Source of the DNA: Oscillospiraceae bacterium
Lineage (GTDB): Bacteria; Bacillota; Clostridia; Oscillospirales; Oscillospiraceae
Assembly: GCA_017624715.1 (NCBI GenBank)
Contig: JAGAMN010000011.1
Coordinates: 1 to 41,758, forward strand
Direction: 5' to 3'
DNA: 41,758 nt
Shown here: positions 14,400 to 22,607 of the stretch, one piece after another
How positions within the stretch are numbered: position 1 is the stretch's first letter
Layout: every line of letters begins with the position of its first letter
Notes under the pieces: model-generated
Seen by the model: the letters and a program-made list of their open reading frames with translations, nothing else
Told to the model about the DNA's origin: nothing
Database searches by the model: none
Program-made: the position numbers and the translations under genes

Positions 14400-15617
14400 A
14401 TGTTGTTCAAACGCGCAATTTGCCTGCTGGCGGCCTTGTGCTGCGCAGCAGGCCTTTGCATTGGCACATCTGCCCTGGAGGTGGATTGTGATCAGGTCTA
14501 TTGCTTCGGTACCGGCGATTTTGCGGAAGACGAAGTATCCGAAGAGCTGACCGGCATTTGCATTACCGGCCTGCCCGATGCCGATACTGGCACTGTAATG
14601 CTGGGCTGCCGGGTGCTCCGCAGCGGTGATATTCTCACTGCCGAGCAGGTTTCTCAGATGACCTTTTCCCCCTTGCAGACCGAGGAAGATCAGACCGCAG
14701 TGGTGACTTTCCTGCCCATTTATGAAAATCGGGTAGCCCCCGCAACCACCATGACCATTTCCATCCGGGGCAAAGAGGACAAAGCCCCCGTGGCAGAGGA
14801 TTTTGCCATGGAGACCTACAAAAATCTGTCCAATACCGGCACTTTGAAGGTAACCGATCCGGAAGGAAAGCCCCTGACCTATACGGTCACCCGGCAACCT
14901 AAGCGGGGCGAACTGACGGTTAATTCTGATGGCAGCTTCACCTATACACCCAAGAAAAATAAGGTAGGTGCCGATTCCTTCACCTACACCGCCACAGACC
15001 CTGCCGGCAATGTTTCCCGGGAGGCCACCGTCACAGTGCAGATTTTGAAGCCCACCAATTCTACCCAGTATACCGATACTGTGGGTTCTTCCTGCCGCTT
15101 TGCGGCAGAGTGGATGAAAAACACCGGCCTGTTTGTGGGGGAACAAATCGGTGGGGAATACTGTTTCCGGGAAGATAAGAGCGTCAGCCGTGGTGAATTC
15201 CTGGCTATGATGATCAAAACTCTGAATATCCCCATGGATGAAAAGAACACCTATGTTGGATATACCGATCAAATTCCCACCTGGCTCAAACCCTATCTGG
15301 CCGCCGCCCTGCGCTCCGGCTTGACTGCCGGCCTGCCTTCTTCCGAGTCCGGTATTTTCGGCGCAGAAGAACCGGTCACCGGCGGCGAGGTGGCAGTGAT
15401 GCTTCAAAACGCCATGGACTTTGCGGTGGTCACCTCCTCTATGGATGATGCCGCTGCAGGAGATCCGGAGTGGGCCGTGGCCGCGGTCAGTGCCATGAAC
15501 GAAAACGGCATTGCTCTGACAGCAACTCAGGTCATGACCCGTGGGGAAATGGCGGAGCTTTTGTACCAGATCAGCAAGATGGCCCAGGATGCCCCCGGCC
15601 TGCAAATGTATCGTTAA
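14400..15617 (+). CDS. Secreted S-layer-homology protein with cadherin/Ig-like domain
   Basis: A 405-residue exported protein. An N-terminal signal peptide (FKRAICLLAALCCAAGLCIG, cleavage probably near TSA-LE) is followed by a unique region. A bacterial Ig/cadherin-like tandem-type domain lies at about residues 133-220 (DPEGKPLTYTVTRQPKRGEL, DGSFTYTP, DSFTYTATDPAGN). The C-terminal part has SLH-like motifs (FREDKSVSRGEFLAMMIKTL, PYLAAALRSGL, MTRGEMAELLYQI), expected to bind cell-wall polymers. It is likely a cell-surface structural or adhesive protein. I use the ATG at 14400, seven bases after AGGAGG; the ATG at 14394 is too close. It follows the SDR gene by 68 bases and its ribosome binding site lies in a hairpin. 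Confidence 0.85.
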   Translation: MLFKRAICLLAALCCAAGLCIGTSALEVDCDQVYCFGTGDFAEDEVSEELTGICITGLPDADTGTVMLGCRVLRSGDILTAEQVSQMTFSPLQTEEDQTAVVTFLPIYENRVAPATTMTISIRGKEDKAPVAEDFAMETYKNLSNTGTLKVTDPEGKPLTYTVTRQPKRGELTVNSDGSFTYTPKKNKVGADSFTYTATDPAGNVSREATVTVQILKPTNSTQYTDTVGSSCRFAAEWMKNTGLFVGEQIGGEYCFREDKSVSRGEFLAMMIKTLNIPMDEKNTYVGYTDQIPTWLKPYLAAALRSGLTAGLPSSESGIFGAEEPVTGGEVAVMLQNAMDFAVVTSSMDDAAAGDPEWAVAAVSAMNENGIALTATQVMTRGEMAELLYQISKMAQDAPGLQMYR

Positions 15618-15619
15618 TG

Positions 15620-15654
15620 AATCCCGGTCTGCTGCCAGCAGACCGGGATTTTGT
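15620..15654 (+). terminator. Terminator after the SLH gene
   Basis: AATCCCGGTCTGC (15620-15632) pairs with GCAGACCGGGATT (15638-15650) around TGCCA, followed by TTGTT. Confidence 0.85.
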
Positions 15655-15670
15655 TATAAACTGTAAGGAG

Positions 15671-15783
15671 TGTCATTCTGAGCGAAGCGCAGCGAAGTCG
15701 AAGAATCCGTTTTTCTGCCGCCAAAGGCGGCGCGGTGCATAGCACCGCAAGGATGCGGATCCTTGGCTATGCTCAGGATGACA
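15671..15783. repeat. Intergenic hairpin repeat ('GTCATTCTGAG...GAAGAATCC' family)
   Basis: The outer arms TGTCATTCTGAGC and GCTCAGGATGACA are inverted, with GAAGAATCC and GGATCCTTGG inside and smaller hairpins (GCCGCC, GCGGTGC/GCACCGC) in the middle. This is a widespread intergenic repeat type in gut bacteria. A truncated inverted copy lies at 36744-36781. No gene is present in 15618-15905. Confidence 0.8.
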
Positions 15784-15846
15784 AGCGGGAGGGGCAGTTT
15801 TTGGTTTCATTACTCCATAAATTTACATACTATTTACAGAATGTAA

Positions 15847-15876
15847 TTGACCCTGCCCGCGTAGATGTCGTATAAT
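15847..15876 (+). promoter_or_regulatory. Promoter of the MoxR-DUF58-transglutaminase operon
   Basis: TTGACC (15847-15852) and a perfect TATAAT (15871-15876) are 18 bases apart. The predicted start near 15883 leaves a short leader before AGGAGG. Confidence 0.85.
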
Positions 15877-15905
15877 ATAGAAAATACCTATCAGGAGGAA
15901 TGTCT

Positions 15906-16859
15906 ATGGAAATCCAGGATAAAAAGGTAGCCGAAATCGCCCGTGAAATTGTGGGCCAGGTGCGCCGTGTGATTGTAGGTAAGGATCAGCAGCTGCTGTG
16001 GGTCATGGCATCCATGCTGTCCGGTGGTCACATCCTGCTGGAGGACATTCCCGGTGTTGGCAAGACCACCATGGCGGTGGCGTTTTCCAAGGTCATGGGC
16101 TTAAGCTGTAAGCGTGTGCAGTTTACACCGGACGTTCTGCCTTCCGATGTAACAGGCTATTCCGTACTGGATCAGTCCTCCGGCAAGATGGTCTATCAGC
16201 CCGGTGCCGTGCTTTGTAATCTGTTTTTGGCGGACGAGCTGAACCGTGCCACCTCCCGTACCCAGTCTGCTTTGCTGGAGGCCATGGAAGAGGGCCAGGT
16301 TACTGTGGACGGCGTGGTGCATAAGCTGCCCAGTCCTTTCATCGTTCTGGCAACCCAGAACCCCACCGGCGCCGCCGGTACCCAGCTGCTGCCGGATAGC
16401 CAGATGGACCGTTTCTCTATCCGTATGAGCCTTGGGTATCCGAATAAGGAAGACGAGGCAAAGATGGTCATTAGCCGTCAGGGCAAAAAGCCCATGGAAG
16501 AGCTGGAAACGCTGTTGGATGCAGATGCTTTGGCAAAGCTTCAGGAAACGGTAGCCAACACCTATGTGGGAGAACTGGTTATTAACTATGTGGTGTCCTT
16601 GATCGATGCCACCCGAAAAGATCCGCAGATCCTGCGGGGTGCCAGTCCCAGAGCCACCTTGGCTGTCACATCTATGGCCAAGGCTGTGGCGCAGCTTCGC
16701 GGAAGAGACTATGTGACCCCCAAGGATATCCAGGAAGTCTTCCTGCGTACCATTGCACATCGCCTGCTGCTGTCGCCTAAGGCTGAAGCTGCCGGTGTCA
16801 CCGCTTACCAGGCCCTCGGTGAGATACTGGAGCGTGTTCCGGCTCCCAAGACTGTCTGA
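15906..16859 (+). CDS. MoxR-family AAA+ ATPase
   Basis: A 317-residue MoxR-type AAA+ ATPase. Walker A is EDIPGVGKTT at about residues 46-55, Walker B is LFLADELNRA at about 107, and sensor 1 is VLATQNPTG at about 148. The family blocks FTPDVLPSDVTG and LLPDSQMDRFS are intact. MoxR proteins act as chaperones that assemble or activate membrane and metal-binding complexes, usually together with DUF58/VWA and transglutaminase partners as here. The ATG at 15906 lies seven bases after AGGAGG; an ATG at 15900 is too close. First gene of a three-gene operon. Confidence 0.93.
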   Translation: MEIQDKKVAEIAREIVGQVRRVIVGKDQQLLWVMASMLSGGHILLEDIPGVGKTTMAVAFSKVMGLSCKRVQFTPDVLPSDVTGYSVLDQSSGKMVYQPGAVLCNLFLADELNRATSRTQSALLEAMEEGQVTVDGVVHKLPSPFIVLATQNPTGAAGTQLLPDSQMDRFSIRMSLGYPNKEDEAKMVISRQGKKPMEELETLLDADALAKLQETVANTYVGELVINYVVSLIDATRKDPQILRGASPRATLAVTSMAKAVAQLRGRDYVTPKDIQEVFLRTIAHRLLLSPKAEAAGVTAYQALGEILERVPAPKTV

Positions 16860-16864
16860 CGCTT

Positions 16865-17788
16865 ATGGTAAGACGTTGGATTTTATACCTGCTGGCAGTT
16901 GTGCTGTGCATGGTATTCTATTTTGCATACCTGCAATGGTTTGCCTGGCTGCTGCTGGTAGGCGTTCTGTGCCTGCCTTTGGCTGGTTTACTGGTAAGCT
17001 TGCCTGCAATGCTAACCTTGCAGGTGGCGGCTTCCTGTGCTTTGCCTGTGGGCTTAGGGGAAGAAGAGCCGGCTTCTTTGCGGGTGGATTGCAAACTGCC
17101 TGCACCGCCGGTCCGTGGCCGGATCCGTGTCACAAGAACCAATACCGGCGAAAAATGGAAGCTGAAGCCCGGCCGGAATTTGCCCTCTGACCACTGCGGT
17201 GAGCTGGTTTGCCAGCCTGTGCAGATAAAAGTTTATGATTATCTAGGCCTGTTTTTTGTGCCGACCCAACGGAAAATAGCACTGTCAGTGCCGATTTTGC
17301 CGAAGGCGGAGCCCATTCGCCATCTGCCGGATATTGAGCGGATCCTGGCCCAGTCCTGGGTTCCCAAGCCCGGCGGCGGTTACGCGGAGAATCACGAATT
17401 GCGGCTGTACCGCCCTGGCGACAGCTTGAACCAAATCCATTGGAAAATGTCCGCCAAAACCGGAAAGTACATCATTCGTGAAGCCATGATCCCCAAAAAC
17501 AGCAGGATCATTCTGACTATGGAGCTGAAAGGTACAGCCGGGCAGCAGGATACTAAATTTGGCCAACTTGTATGGTTGAGTCAGTACCTGTTGGAAAAGG
17601 AACTGCGCCATGAATGGAGCGTTTTGACCGGTAACGGTCTTCGCAGTTTCCCTGTTGCCGATGAAGCTTCCCTGATGGTCGCTTTGAACCAGTTATTGGC
17701 AGAGCCGCCTGCAATGGACGATGCAACCTGGCCTTCCTTGAATGCCGGCTGGCATTATCGGATCGGAGGTGAGCAGGATGAAGCATGA
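16865..17788 (+). CDS. DUF58-domain membrane protein
   Basis: A 307-residue protein. Two N-terminal membrane segments (about 5-22 and 25-50) precede a beta-rich domain. The DUF58 signature follows at about residue 176: HELRLYRPGDSLNQIHWKMS then AKTGKYIIREA, matching the family pattern of RPGD, IHWK and RE. DUF58 proteins are a fixed partner of MoxR ATPases, and the domain is related to VWA folds. The start is the ATG five bases after the moxR stop; no clear ribosome binding site is seen, so translation probably depends on coupling. It overlaps the next gene by 11 bases. Confidence 0.87.
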   Translation: MVRRWILYLLAVVLCMVFYFAYLQWFAWLLLVGVLCLPLAGLLVSLPAMLTLQVAASCALPVGLGEEEPASLRVDCKLPAPPVRGRIRVTRTNTGEKWKLKPGRNLPSDHCGELVCQPVQIKVYDYLGLFFVPTQRKIALSVPILPKAEPIRHLPDIERILAQSWVPKPGGGYAENHELRLYRPGDSLNQIHWKMSAKTGKYIIREAMIPKNSRIILTMELKGTAGQQDTKFGQLVWLSQYLLEKELRHEWSVLTGNGLRSFPVADEASLMVALNQLLAEPPAMDDATWPSLNAGWHYRIGGEQDEA

Positions 17789-19877
17789 ACAATGGACATC
17801 CCGGCTCATCGCCCTGGCTATGGCCTTTTTTCTGGCCCTTGCCGGAGTAGGCTGTATTGTCACCGGTTTTGAACTGAATGTGGATATGGGCGCGGTAGGC
17901 TGGAATATCCTGATTGCTGCGATCCTCATCATCGTGGCCAACAGCTACCGCTGGGGAAATTGGGTCCTGGCGGTGGTGATTGCGCTGTTTGTTAACCACC
18001 TTTGGCATAGCCAAGACCTGGAAGAATCCATTGAGGGTCTGGTTTATTGGATCAGCGTCCGTTTCAATAACGCTTATCGTTGGGGTGTTGTATTCTGGAG
18101 TGCCCAACCGCCGGAATTGGCAGAGCTGGAAATGGCGTTGTCTGTGATGACCATTCCTGTGATTTGGATCGTGGTATGGACGATTCTGAAACGCAGACCT
18201 GCATTTTTTGCTGTACCGATAGCGGTGTTACTGCCTGCGGTCTGCTTTGTGATCACCAATACAGTTCCGGCTACCTGGTGCCTGTTCGTGCTGTGTGCCA
18301 CATTGCTGCTTTTGATTCTGACCCAAACTGTGCGCCGCAGGGAAGCAAAGGATGGCAACCGCCTGATGGCCATCCTTCTGATCCCGGCGCTGCTGTGCAC
18401 CAGTGTTCTGTTTTGGGCTGTACCCATGGAGGAGTATTCTCCCAGATTCGATACTCCCGAATGGTTTCTAAATTTATTTACAGGCAACGGCATCATCGTC
18501 GGCGGCACAGATCCCGGTGCTGCGGTGGATCTGAGTACGATAGGACCTAAATGGGAAGCCCGGACAGAGGTCATGCAAGTGAAATCGTCCCGGCCGGGTG
18601 TGATCTACCTTCGCGGACAGGCCTATGATCAGTATGAAGGCACGACCTGGTCGGTATCCAATGTGGATACCACAAAGGATCGCTACTGGCCTACGAAAAA
18701 TATGGCGTCCCAAGGGCAGATTACCATCACTACCCGTACGGAACAAAGATTGCGGTATGTGCCCTATTACATTCAAAACGGTGCCTATATGGATCAAGTT
18801 CGGTATGGCAGACTGGAAGGAACGGCAACCAAGGAATATTCCTTCCCCATTATGGACCGTATTAGCGGCGATAATTTGAATTCTGCTGTATTCCAGGATG
18901 AGCTTGTGGCGCAATGCCAACAACTGCCGGATTCCACATCTCAAAGGGCAAAACAGATTGCCAAGGAAATCGGCATTGGCCCCACCTACAGCGACCTGAA
19001 GAAAGCCCAGATCATTAGCGAATATGTAAGCAATCTGGTGAAGTACAATACGCAAACCGCTGCAATGCCCGGTGATCAAGAGGATTTTGCCATTTGGTTC
19101 CTGACAGAAGCGGAAAGCGGTTACTGTGTCCACTTCGCCACGGCAGCCACAATTCTTCTTCGTGCGTCCGGTGTTCCTGCCCGGTATGTCACCGGCTACA
19201 TGATCAATGTGGGCTCCGGTTTCGGAATTGTAGAGCAGCGCCATGCCCACGCCTGGGTGGAATACCTGGACGAGAATCGTGGTTGGGTGGTACTGGATCC
19301 TACGCCGGTGAGTGACGGACCGGATGTAACAGAGCCCACCGAGCCTAATCCCACCGAGCCCAGTGAATCTACCGAACCTACAACGCCGACGAGTCCTTTG
19401 GAATCTACAGAGCCCACTGAGTCCCAGCCCACGGAGCCCACCACCGAGACCGAGCCCAGTGAGAGTACCGTTCCCCAGGAGAGTCGACCTGTCCAAGGAC
19501 AGACGGTCACCGCAAGGAATTGGAGCTGGCTGTGGAATATACTGAAATATACGGCTTTGATTTTGGGACCCATTGCGCTGATTGCCGGTCAGTATTTCCT
19601 GCGGATTTCGGTGCGCAAGAGAAAGCGCCGAAAAGCTGCGAACAATGAAAAGGCACTTCTGGATTGGAAGGAAGTGAACCGACTCAGCCGGCTGATGAAG
19701 CAGCCCATTGCTGAGGAACTGGAGGAGCTGGCAGAAAAAGCCAAGTTCAGCCAGTACACCTTGACTGCTGCGGAAAGCGGCATATTCCGACACCGGATCA
19801 CCGAGCTGCGGAAAATGCTGCGAAGCAAGAATTGGTTCAGTCGATTTGTGTTGAAATTGGTATTCGCCATTGAATAA
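17778..19877 (+). CDS. Membrane transglutaminase-like protein (TgpA type)
   Basis: A 699-residue protein. About six membrane segments span the first 220 residues (ALAMAFFLALAGVGCIVTG, NILIAAILIIVAN, LAVVIALFVNHLW, VIWIVVWTIL and others). The extracytoplasmic transglutaminase core follows, with catalytic Cys in SGYCVHFATAATILLRASG (about 451), His in RHAHAWVEY (about 491) and Asp in VVLDPTP (about 510). A low-complexity Thr/Glu/Pro/Ser linker (about 517-575) leads to a further membrane helix (TALILGPIALIAGQYFL) and a basic cytoplasmic tail with a DUF4129-like end. Substrates are unknown; a role in cell-envelope protein processing or cross-linking is inferred. GGAGG lies eight bases before the ATG. 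Confidence 0.88.
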   Translation: MKHEQWTSRLIALAMAFFLALAGVGCIVTGFELNVDMGAVGWNILIAAILIIVANSYRWGNWVLAVVIALFVNHLWHSQDLEESIEGLVYWISVRFNNAYRWGVVFWSAQPPELAELEMALSVMTIPVIWIVVWTILKRRPAFFAVPIAVLLPAVCFVITNTVPATWCLFVLCATLLLLILTQTVRRREAKDGNRLMAILLIPALLCTSVLFWAVPMEEYSPRFDTPEWFLNLFTGNGIIVGGTDPGAAVDLSTIGPKWEARTEVMQVKSSRPGVIYLRGQAYDQYEGTTWSVSNVDTTKDRYWPTKNMASQGQITITTRTEQRLRYVPYYIQNGAYMDQVRYGRLEGTATKEYSFPIMDRISGDNLNSAVFQDELVAQCQQLPDSTSQRAKQIAKEIGIGPTYSDLKKAQIISEYVSNLVKYNTQTAAMPGDQEDFAIWFLTEAESGYCVHFATAATILLRASGVPARYVTGYMINVGSGFGIVEQRHAHAWVEYLDENRGWVVLDPTPVSDGPDVTEPTEPNPTEPSESTEPTTPTSPLESTEPTESQPTEPTTETEPSESTVPQESRPVQGQTVTARNWSWLWNILKYTALILGPIALIAGQYFLRISVRKRKRRKAANNEKALLDWKEVNRLSRLMKQPIAEELEELAEKAKFSQYTLTAAESGIFRHRITELRKMLRSKNWFSRFVLKLVFAIE

Positions 19878-19882
19878 CGTGC

Positions 19883-19914
19883 AACCCGGACGGTGAAAAC
19901 CGTCCGGGTTTTGC
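19883..19914 (+). terminator. Terminator of the MoxR operon
   Basis: AACCCGGACGG (19883-19893) pairs with CCGTCCGGGTT (19900-19910), followed by a short T-run and a later T-rich tract at 19917-19923. Confidence 0.85.
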
Positions 19915-19965
19915 GTATTTTTTCAAAAAACCGGGGCAAAATAAGGTCGAAAGAAGGGAATAAAA

Positions 19966-20064
19966 ATGAAGCAGGAAGAGAAAAAGCCTATCCCTTGGGA
20001 AGTCACCGATCCCAAACCCCCGGTGGTGCAGTCCGGGCATCTGGAAAACCAAAAACGAAATTAA
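19966..20064 (+). CDS. Possible 32-residue small protein
   Basis: An ATG with AAGAAGGG eight bases upstream opens a 32-codon frame, MKQEEKKPIPWEVTD onward, ending LENQKRN. It is charged and proline-rich with no hydrophobic segment. It lies after the MoxR terminator and before a strong terminator, so it would form its own short transcript. I see no promoter I trust. Function unknown; it could be spurious. Confidence 0.4.
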   Translation: MKQEEKKPIPWEVTDPKPPVVQSGHLENQKRN

Positions 20065-20087
20065 TTATGTAAACCTACAGAATAAAC

Positions 20088-20120
20088 AAACAGGGCAGGA
20101 AATCCTGCCCTGTTGTTTTT
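20088..20120. terminator. Bidirectional terminator
   Basis: ACAGGGCAGGA pairs with TCCTGCCCTGT (20090-20113). TTGTTTTT follows on the plus strand, and a T-rich tract follows on the minus strand. It serves both the small plus ORF and the convergent zinc-ribbon gene. Confidence 0.85.
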
Positions 20121-20128
20121 CGTTGCAA

Positions 20129-20407
20129 TTAGCCGTTGGCGCGCATCTGAGCGAAGCACTCGCTGCAGTACACGGGACGGTCGGACTTGGGCTCAAAGGG
20201 AACCTTGGCCTCGCCGCCGCAACGGGCGCAGGTAGCGGTGAAGAACTCACGGGGGCCACGGGTAGCGTTCTTGCGAGCGTCACGGCAGGCCTTGCAGCGC
20301 TGGGGCTCGTTCTGGAAGCCACGCTCAGCGTAGAACTCCTGCTCGCCGGCGGTGAACACGAACTCGTTGCCGCACTCTTTGCAAACTAAAGTCTTGTCTT
20401 CGTACAT
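20129..20407 (-). CDS. Zinc-ribbon protein with paired CxxC motifs
   Basis: A 92-residue protein with four CxxC motifs. CKECG and CKACR, around FVFTAGEQEFYAERGF, form the 'probable zinc-ribbon' domain common in Firmicutes. CARCG and CSEC then form a second ribbon at about residues 62-86. The start at 20407 is preceded by AGAGAGGT; the upstream ATG at 20452 lies in the leader and is less likely. Function is unknown, with nucleic-acid or protein binding expected. It has a perfect consensus promoter, so it is probably highly expressed. Confidence 0.85.
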   Translation of the reverse strand: MYEDKTLVCKECGNEFVFTAGEQEFYAERGFQNEPQRCKACRDARKNATRGPREFFTATCARCGGEAKVPFEPKSDRPVYCSECFAQMRANG

Positions 20408-20510
20408 TGGAAATACCTCTCTTCGGTTGTTTGCCCCGTGAAAGCTCACCAAACTGTCTGGTTGTAACGCGGAGTCAAAATGATAATGGTGTGGTCAGGC
20501 CACAAGATGG

Positions 20511-20539
20511 ATTATACACAAGCTGGATACAATTGTCAA
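20511..20539 (-). promoter_or_regulatory. Consensus promoter of the zinc-ribbon gene
   Basis: On the minus strand, TTGACA (20534-20539) and TATAAT (20511-20516) are 17 bases apart, a full consensus match. A GTGG/CCAC inverted repeat (about 20490-20502) lies just after the predicted start and could be an operator. The leader is about 95 bases. Confidence 0.9.
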
Positions 20540-20596
20540 TCCTATGTTTATAGAAATTTTACAAAAAAACGGTAAAAAACAGGTCAATCCCGGAAT

Positions 20597-21637
20597 TTAT
20601 AGGTCAAAATGTGTCTGTCCGTCAAAAGGAATATGCAAATGCTGGTAAGCCAGAGCGGTGACGCAGCGACCCCGGGGTGTCCGCGTCAGGAAGCCAAGCT
20701 GCATTAGGTAAGGTTCGTACACATCTTCCAAAGTAACCGCCTCTTCGCCGATGGTGGCGGCCAAAGTTTCCAGACCCACAGGTCCGCCGCTGTAGTTACG
20801 AATGATGGCGGTAAGCATCCGGCGGTCGATGGTATCCAAACCCAATTCGTCCACCTCCAGGCGACTTAAAGCCAGGTCGGCAGCTTCCTTGGTGATGGTG
20901 CCGTCGCCCATGATCTGGGCAAAATCCCGGACCCGGCGCAGGAACCGGTTGGCGATTCGGGGGGTACCGCGACTCCGGGAGGCGATCTCCATTGCGCCCT
21001 TGGGGTCGATATCCATACCCAAAATAGTGGCGCTTCTCGTTACGATTCGGGCCAATTCCTCCGCGGTGTACAGCTCCAGTCGCAGGGATACGCCGAAGCG
21101 ATCCCGCAAGGGGGCGGAAAGCTGACCGGCCCGGGTGGTAGCGCCTACCAGGGTGAATTTGGGCAGATCCAGCCGAATGGAGTTGGCGCTTGGACCCTTG
21201 CCCACGATGATATCGATGGCAAAATCTTCCATGGCCGGGTAGAGAATTTCCTCGACTACCCGGTTTAGGCGATGAATCTCGTCGATAAAGAGAATATCGC
21301 CGGGGTTTAAGTTGGTCAGTAGCGCCGCCAGATCGCCGGGCTTTTCAATGGCCGGGCCGGAAGTTATGCGGATATTGACGCCCATCTCATTGGCAATAAC
21401 GCCTGCCAGGGTGGTTTTGCCCAGGCCGGGAGGACCATAGAGCAGGGTGTGATCCAGGGGCTCATTTCTCCGACGGGCGGCTTCAATGTACACAGAAAGA
21501 TTTCCCTTGGCCTTTTCCTGGCCGGTGTAATCTGTCAGCAGTTTGGGACGCAGACCGATCTCACCGGCATCCTGGGGGGCAAAAGTGGGGGAAATGATGG
21601 GGGAAGTATCAAATTCCTGATTAAATTCCAAGCTCAT
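20597..21637 (-). CDS. ruvB: Holliday junction branch migration ATPase RuvB
   Basis: A 346-residue RuvB, full length for the family. Walker A is [12 protein letters not shown] at about residues 67-78, Walker B is [10 protein letters not shown] at about 117, sensor 1 is VGATTRAG at about 166, and the arginine/sensor-2 region is [14 protein letters not shown] at about 223. The winged-helix C-terminus ends [15 protein letters not shown]. It drives branch migration with RuvA during recombinational repair. The ribosome binding site (TAGGAG) is intact, but 21-44 bases upstream of the start lies a REP palindrome. An inserted segment separates the gene from ruvA, so its expression depends on read-through or a new promoter. 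Confidence 0.97.
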   Translation of the reverse strand: MSLEFNQEFDTSPIISPTFAPQDAGEIGLRPKLLTDYTGQEKAKGNLSVYIEAARRRNEPLDHTLLYGPPGLGKTTLAGVIANEMGVNIRITSGPAIEKPGDLAALLTNLNPGDILFIDEIHRLNRVVEEILYPAMEDFAIDIIVGKGPSANSIRLDLPKFTLVGATTRAGQLSAPLRDRFGVSLRLELYTAEELARIVTRSATILGMDIDPKGAMEIASRSRGTPRIANRFLRRVRDFAQIMGDGTITKEAADLALSRLEVDELGLDTIDRRMLTAIIRNYSGGPVGLETLAATIGEEAVTLEDVYEPYLMQLGFLTRTPRGRCVTALAYQHLHIPFDGQTHFDL

Positions 21638-21657
21638 ATTAAAACTCCTAACAAAAT

Positions 21658-21681
21658 GTAGGGGCGAGCATTGCTCGTCCG
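21658..21681 (+). repeat. REP palindrome, left copy
   Basis: It starts with the tetranucleotide GTAG followed by the imperfect palindrome GGGGCGAGCATTGCTCGTCC. The 24 bases are the exact reverse complement of 22608-22631. GTAG plus palindrome is the known target format of RAYT enzymes. Confidence 0.85.
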
Positions 21682-21706
21682 TGCCAACTGGGGAATACGC
21701 ACTAAG

Positions 21707-22192
21707 TTACCCGATATAAAAACAATCATCTGTCCATTTGGCAGGATTATTTGCAATATATTCCCAGATTTTGGAATAATCCCTTTCCCCGCGGATCACA
21801 TGGTCGTGGAATAGTTTTTGCCACACACTATGCCCAATATATTTTGTGACAACACCCTTTAGTTGTTGCACTACAGTCGATATTGTAGGGACGACCATTG
21901 GTCGTCCGTATTCATCTGTATGAATTTGCAACAGCAAATGTACATGATTTGGCATTATAACATACTGATCGACAGAAATTGCGGGGTAATGAACGGATAT
22001 ATTACAGATTGCTTCCTCTACAATTGATCCATATTTCGATAATAGAGGCTTTTGCTGAGCATTGATGCTGGTTTCGGTATTTGCCCAGAATATGCATTTG
22101 TGGTCTTTGGTGCAAATGGTAATGAAATACGCACCGGGGGCGCTGTAATCAAAGTGAGAAAGTCTGGCTGGTTTGCGTCTGGGAAAATCCAT
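21707..22192 (-). CDS. REP-associated tyrosine transposase (RAYT, IS200/Y1-like)
   Basis: A 161-residue Y1/HUH nuclease of the TnpA-REP type. The N-terminus RRKPARLSHFDYSAPGAYF and then ITICT is diagnostic for RAYTs. The HUH motif is MPNHVHLLL at about residues 79-87. The catalytic Tyr is probably in GERDYSKIWEYI near residue 140, followed by NNPAKW. These single-strand nucleases recognise and cut GTAG-palindrome REP sequences and are thought to spread them. The gene is intact. Its ribosome binding site (AAGGAG) overlaps the end of the upstream gene, so the two are coupled. Unusually, a third REP palindrome lies within this coding sequence (21885-21908). Confidence 0.9.
   Translation of the reverse strand: MDFPRRKPARLSHFDYSAPGAYFITICTKDHKCIFWANTETSINAQQKPLLSKYGSIVEEAICNISVHYPAISVDQYVIMPNHVHLLLQIHTDEYGRPMVVPTISTVVQQLKGVVTKYIGHSVWQKLFHDHVIRGERDYSKIWEYIANNPAKWTDDCFYIG
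21885..21908 (+). repeat. REP palindrome inside the RAYT gene
   Basis: GTAG followed by GGACGACCATTGGTCGTCC, a perfect 9-bp stem with a one-base centre. It has the same length and format as the two border REPs, with compensating stem changes (CGAGCA to CGACCA, TGCTCG to TGGTCG). It encodes the GRPMVVPT part of the transposase. Confidence 0.8.
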
Positions 22193-22196
22193 GTAT

Positions 22197-22556
22197 TTAC
22201 TCCTTAAATACTATGTTGTTTTCCGTACACCACTGCCGTGCGATCTCGAAAACGGTCTTTTCATAAAATCTCCACCAACTGTTCCACTCATTGCACCTGT
22301 GCATTAATTCTTCAAAGCAAAATGTACTTTCGTAAAATTTTGACAATGCTCCTTTGCCCATAAACTGCTGAAGATATTGTTGCTGGATATATTCCTCATC
22401 AACCTGAGGGAGTGGAATATAGCGAATATAGGGGAGATTCTGGTGTTTTAGAGAATTGACAGCGCAAATTTTGTATGTTTTTCTGTCAAGATAATAATAA
22501 ACAGGATGGTTTGTGTATTGCCGATGGGCAAATAAATCCTGTAGTGAGATATGCAT
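22197..22556 (-). CDS. UPF0158-like hypothetical protein in the REP segment
   Basis: A 119-residue protein resembling the UPF0158 family. The features are an early YYYLDRKTYKI (the family's 'dL..G.v' region), IRYIPLPQVDEEY, a QQFMGKGALSKF segment and a C-terminal Trp/Tyr helix (NSWWRFYEKTVFEIARQWC). No catalytic motif or membrane segment is visible, and function is unknown. The start has GAGGAGGAT upstream, and the stop precedes the RAYT start by 4 bases. The pair therefore behaves as a two-gene unit within the REP borders. Confidence 0.65.
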   Translation of the reverse strand: MHISLQDLFAHRQYTNHPVYYYLDRKTYKICAVNSLKHQNLPYIRYIPLPQVDEEYIQQQYLQQFMGKGALSKFYESTFCFEELMHRCNEWNSWWRFYEKTVFEIARQWCTENNIVFKE

Positions 22557-22607
22557 AAGTTATCCTCCTCGTAGGATAGAGCACAGCTACGCTAATCAAA
22601 CCACTGG

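Noticed and set aside
19320-19490. Tandem ACCGAGCCC-like repeats, considered as a CRISPR or minisatellite
   Set aside because: They encode the Thr/Glu/Pro linker of the transglutaminase. Units are irregular, without unique spacers.
18474-19793. Long minus-strand open frame (439 codons) opposite the transglutaminase
   Set aside because: The protein reads as low-complexity antisense sequence; the plus frame has membrane segments and the Cys-His-Asp triad.
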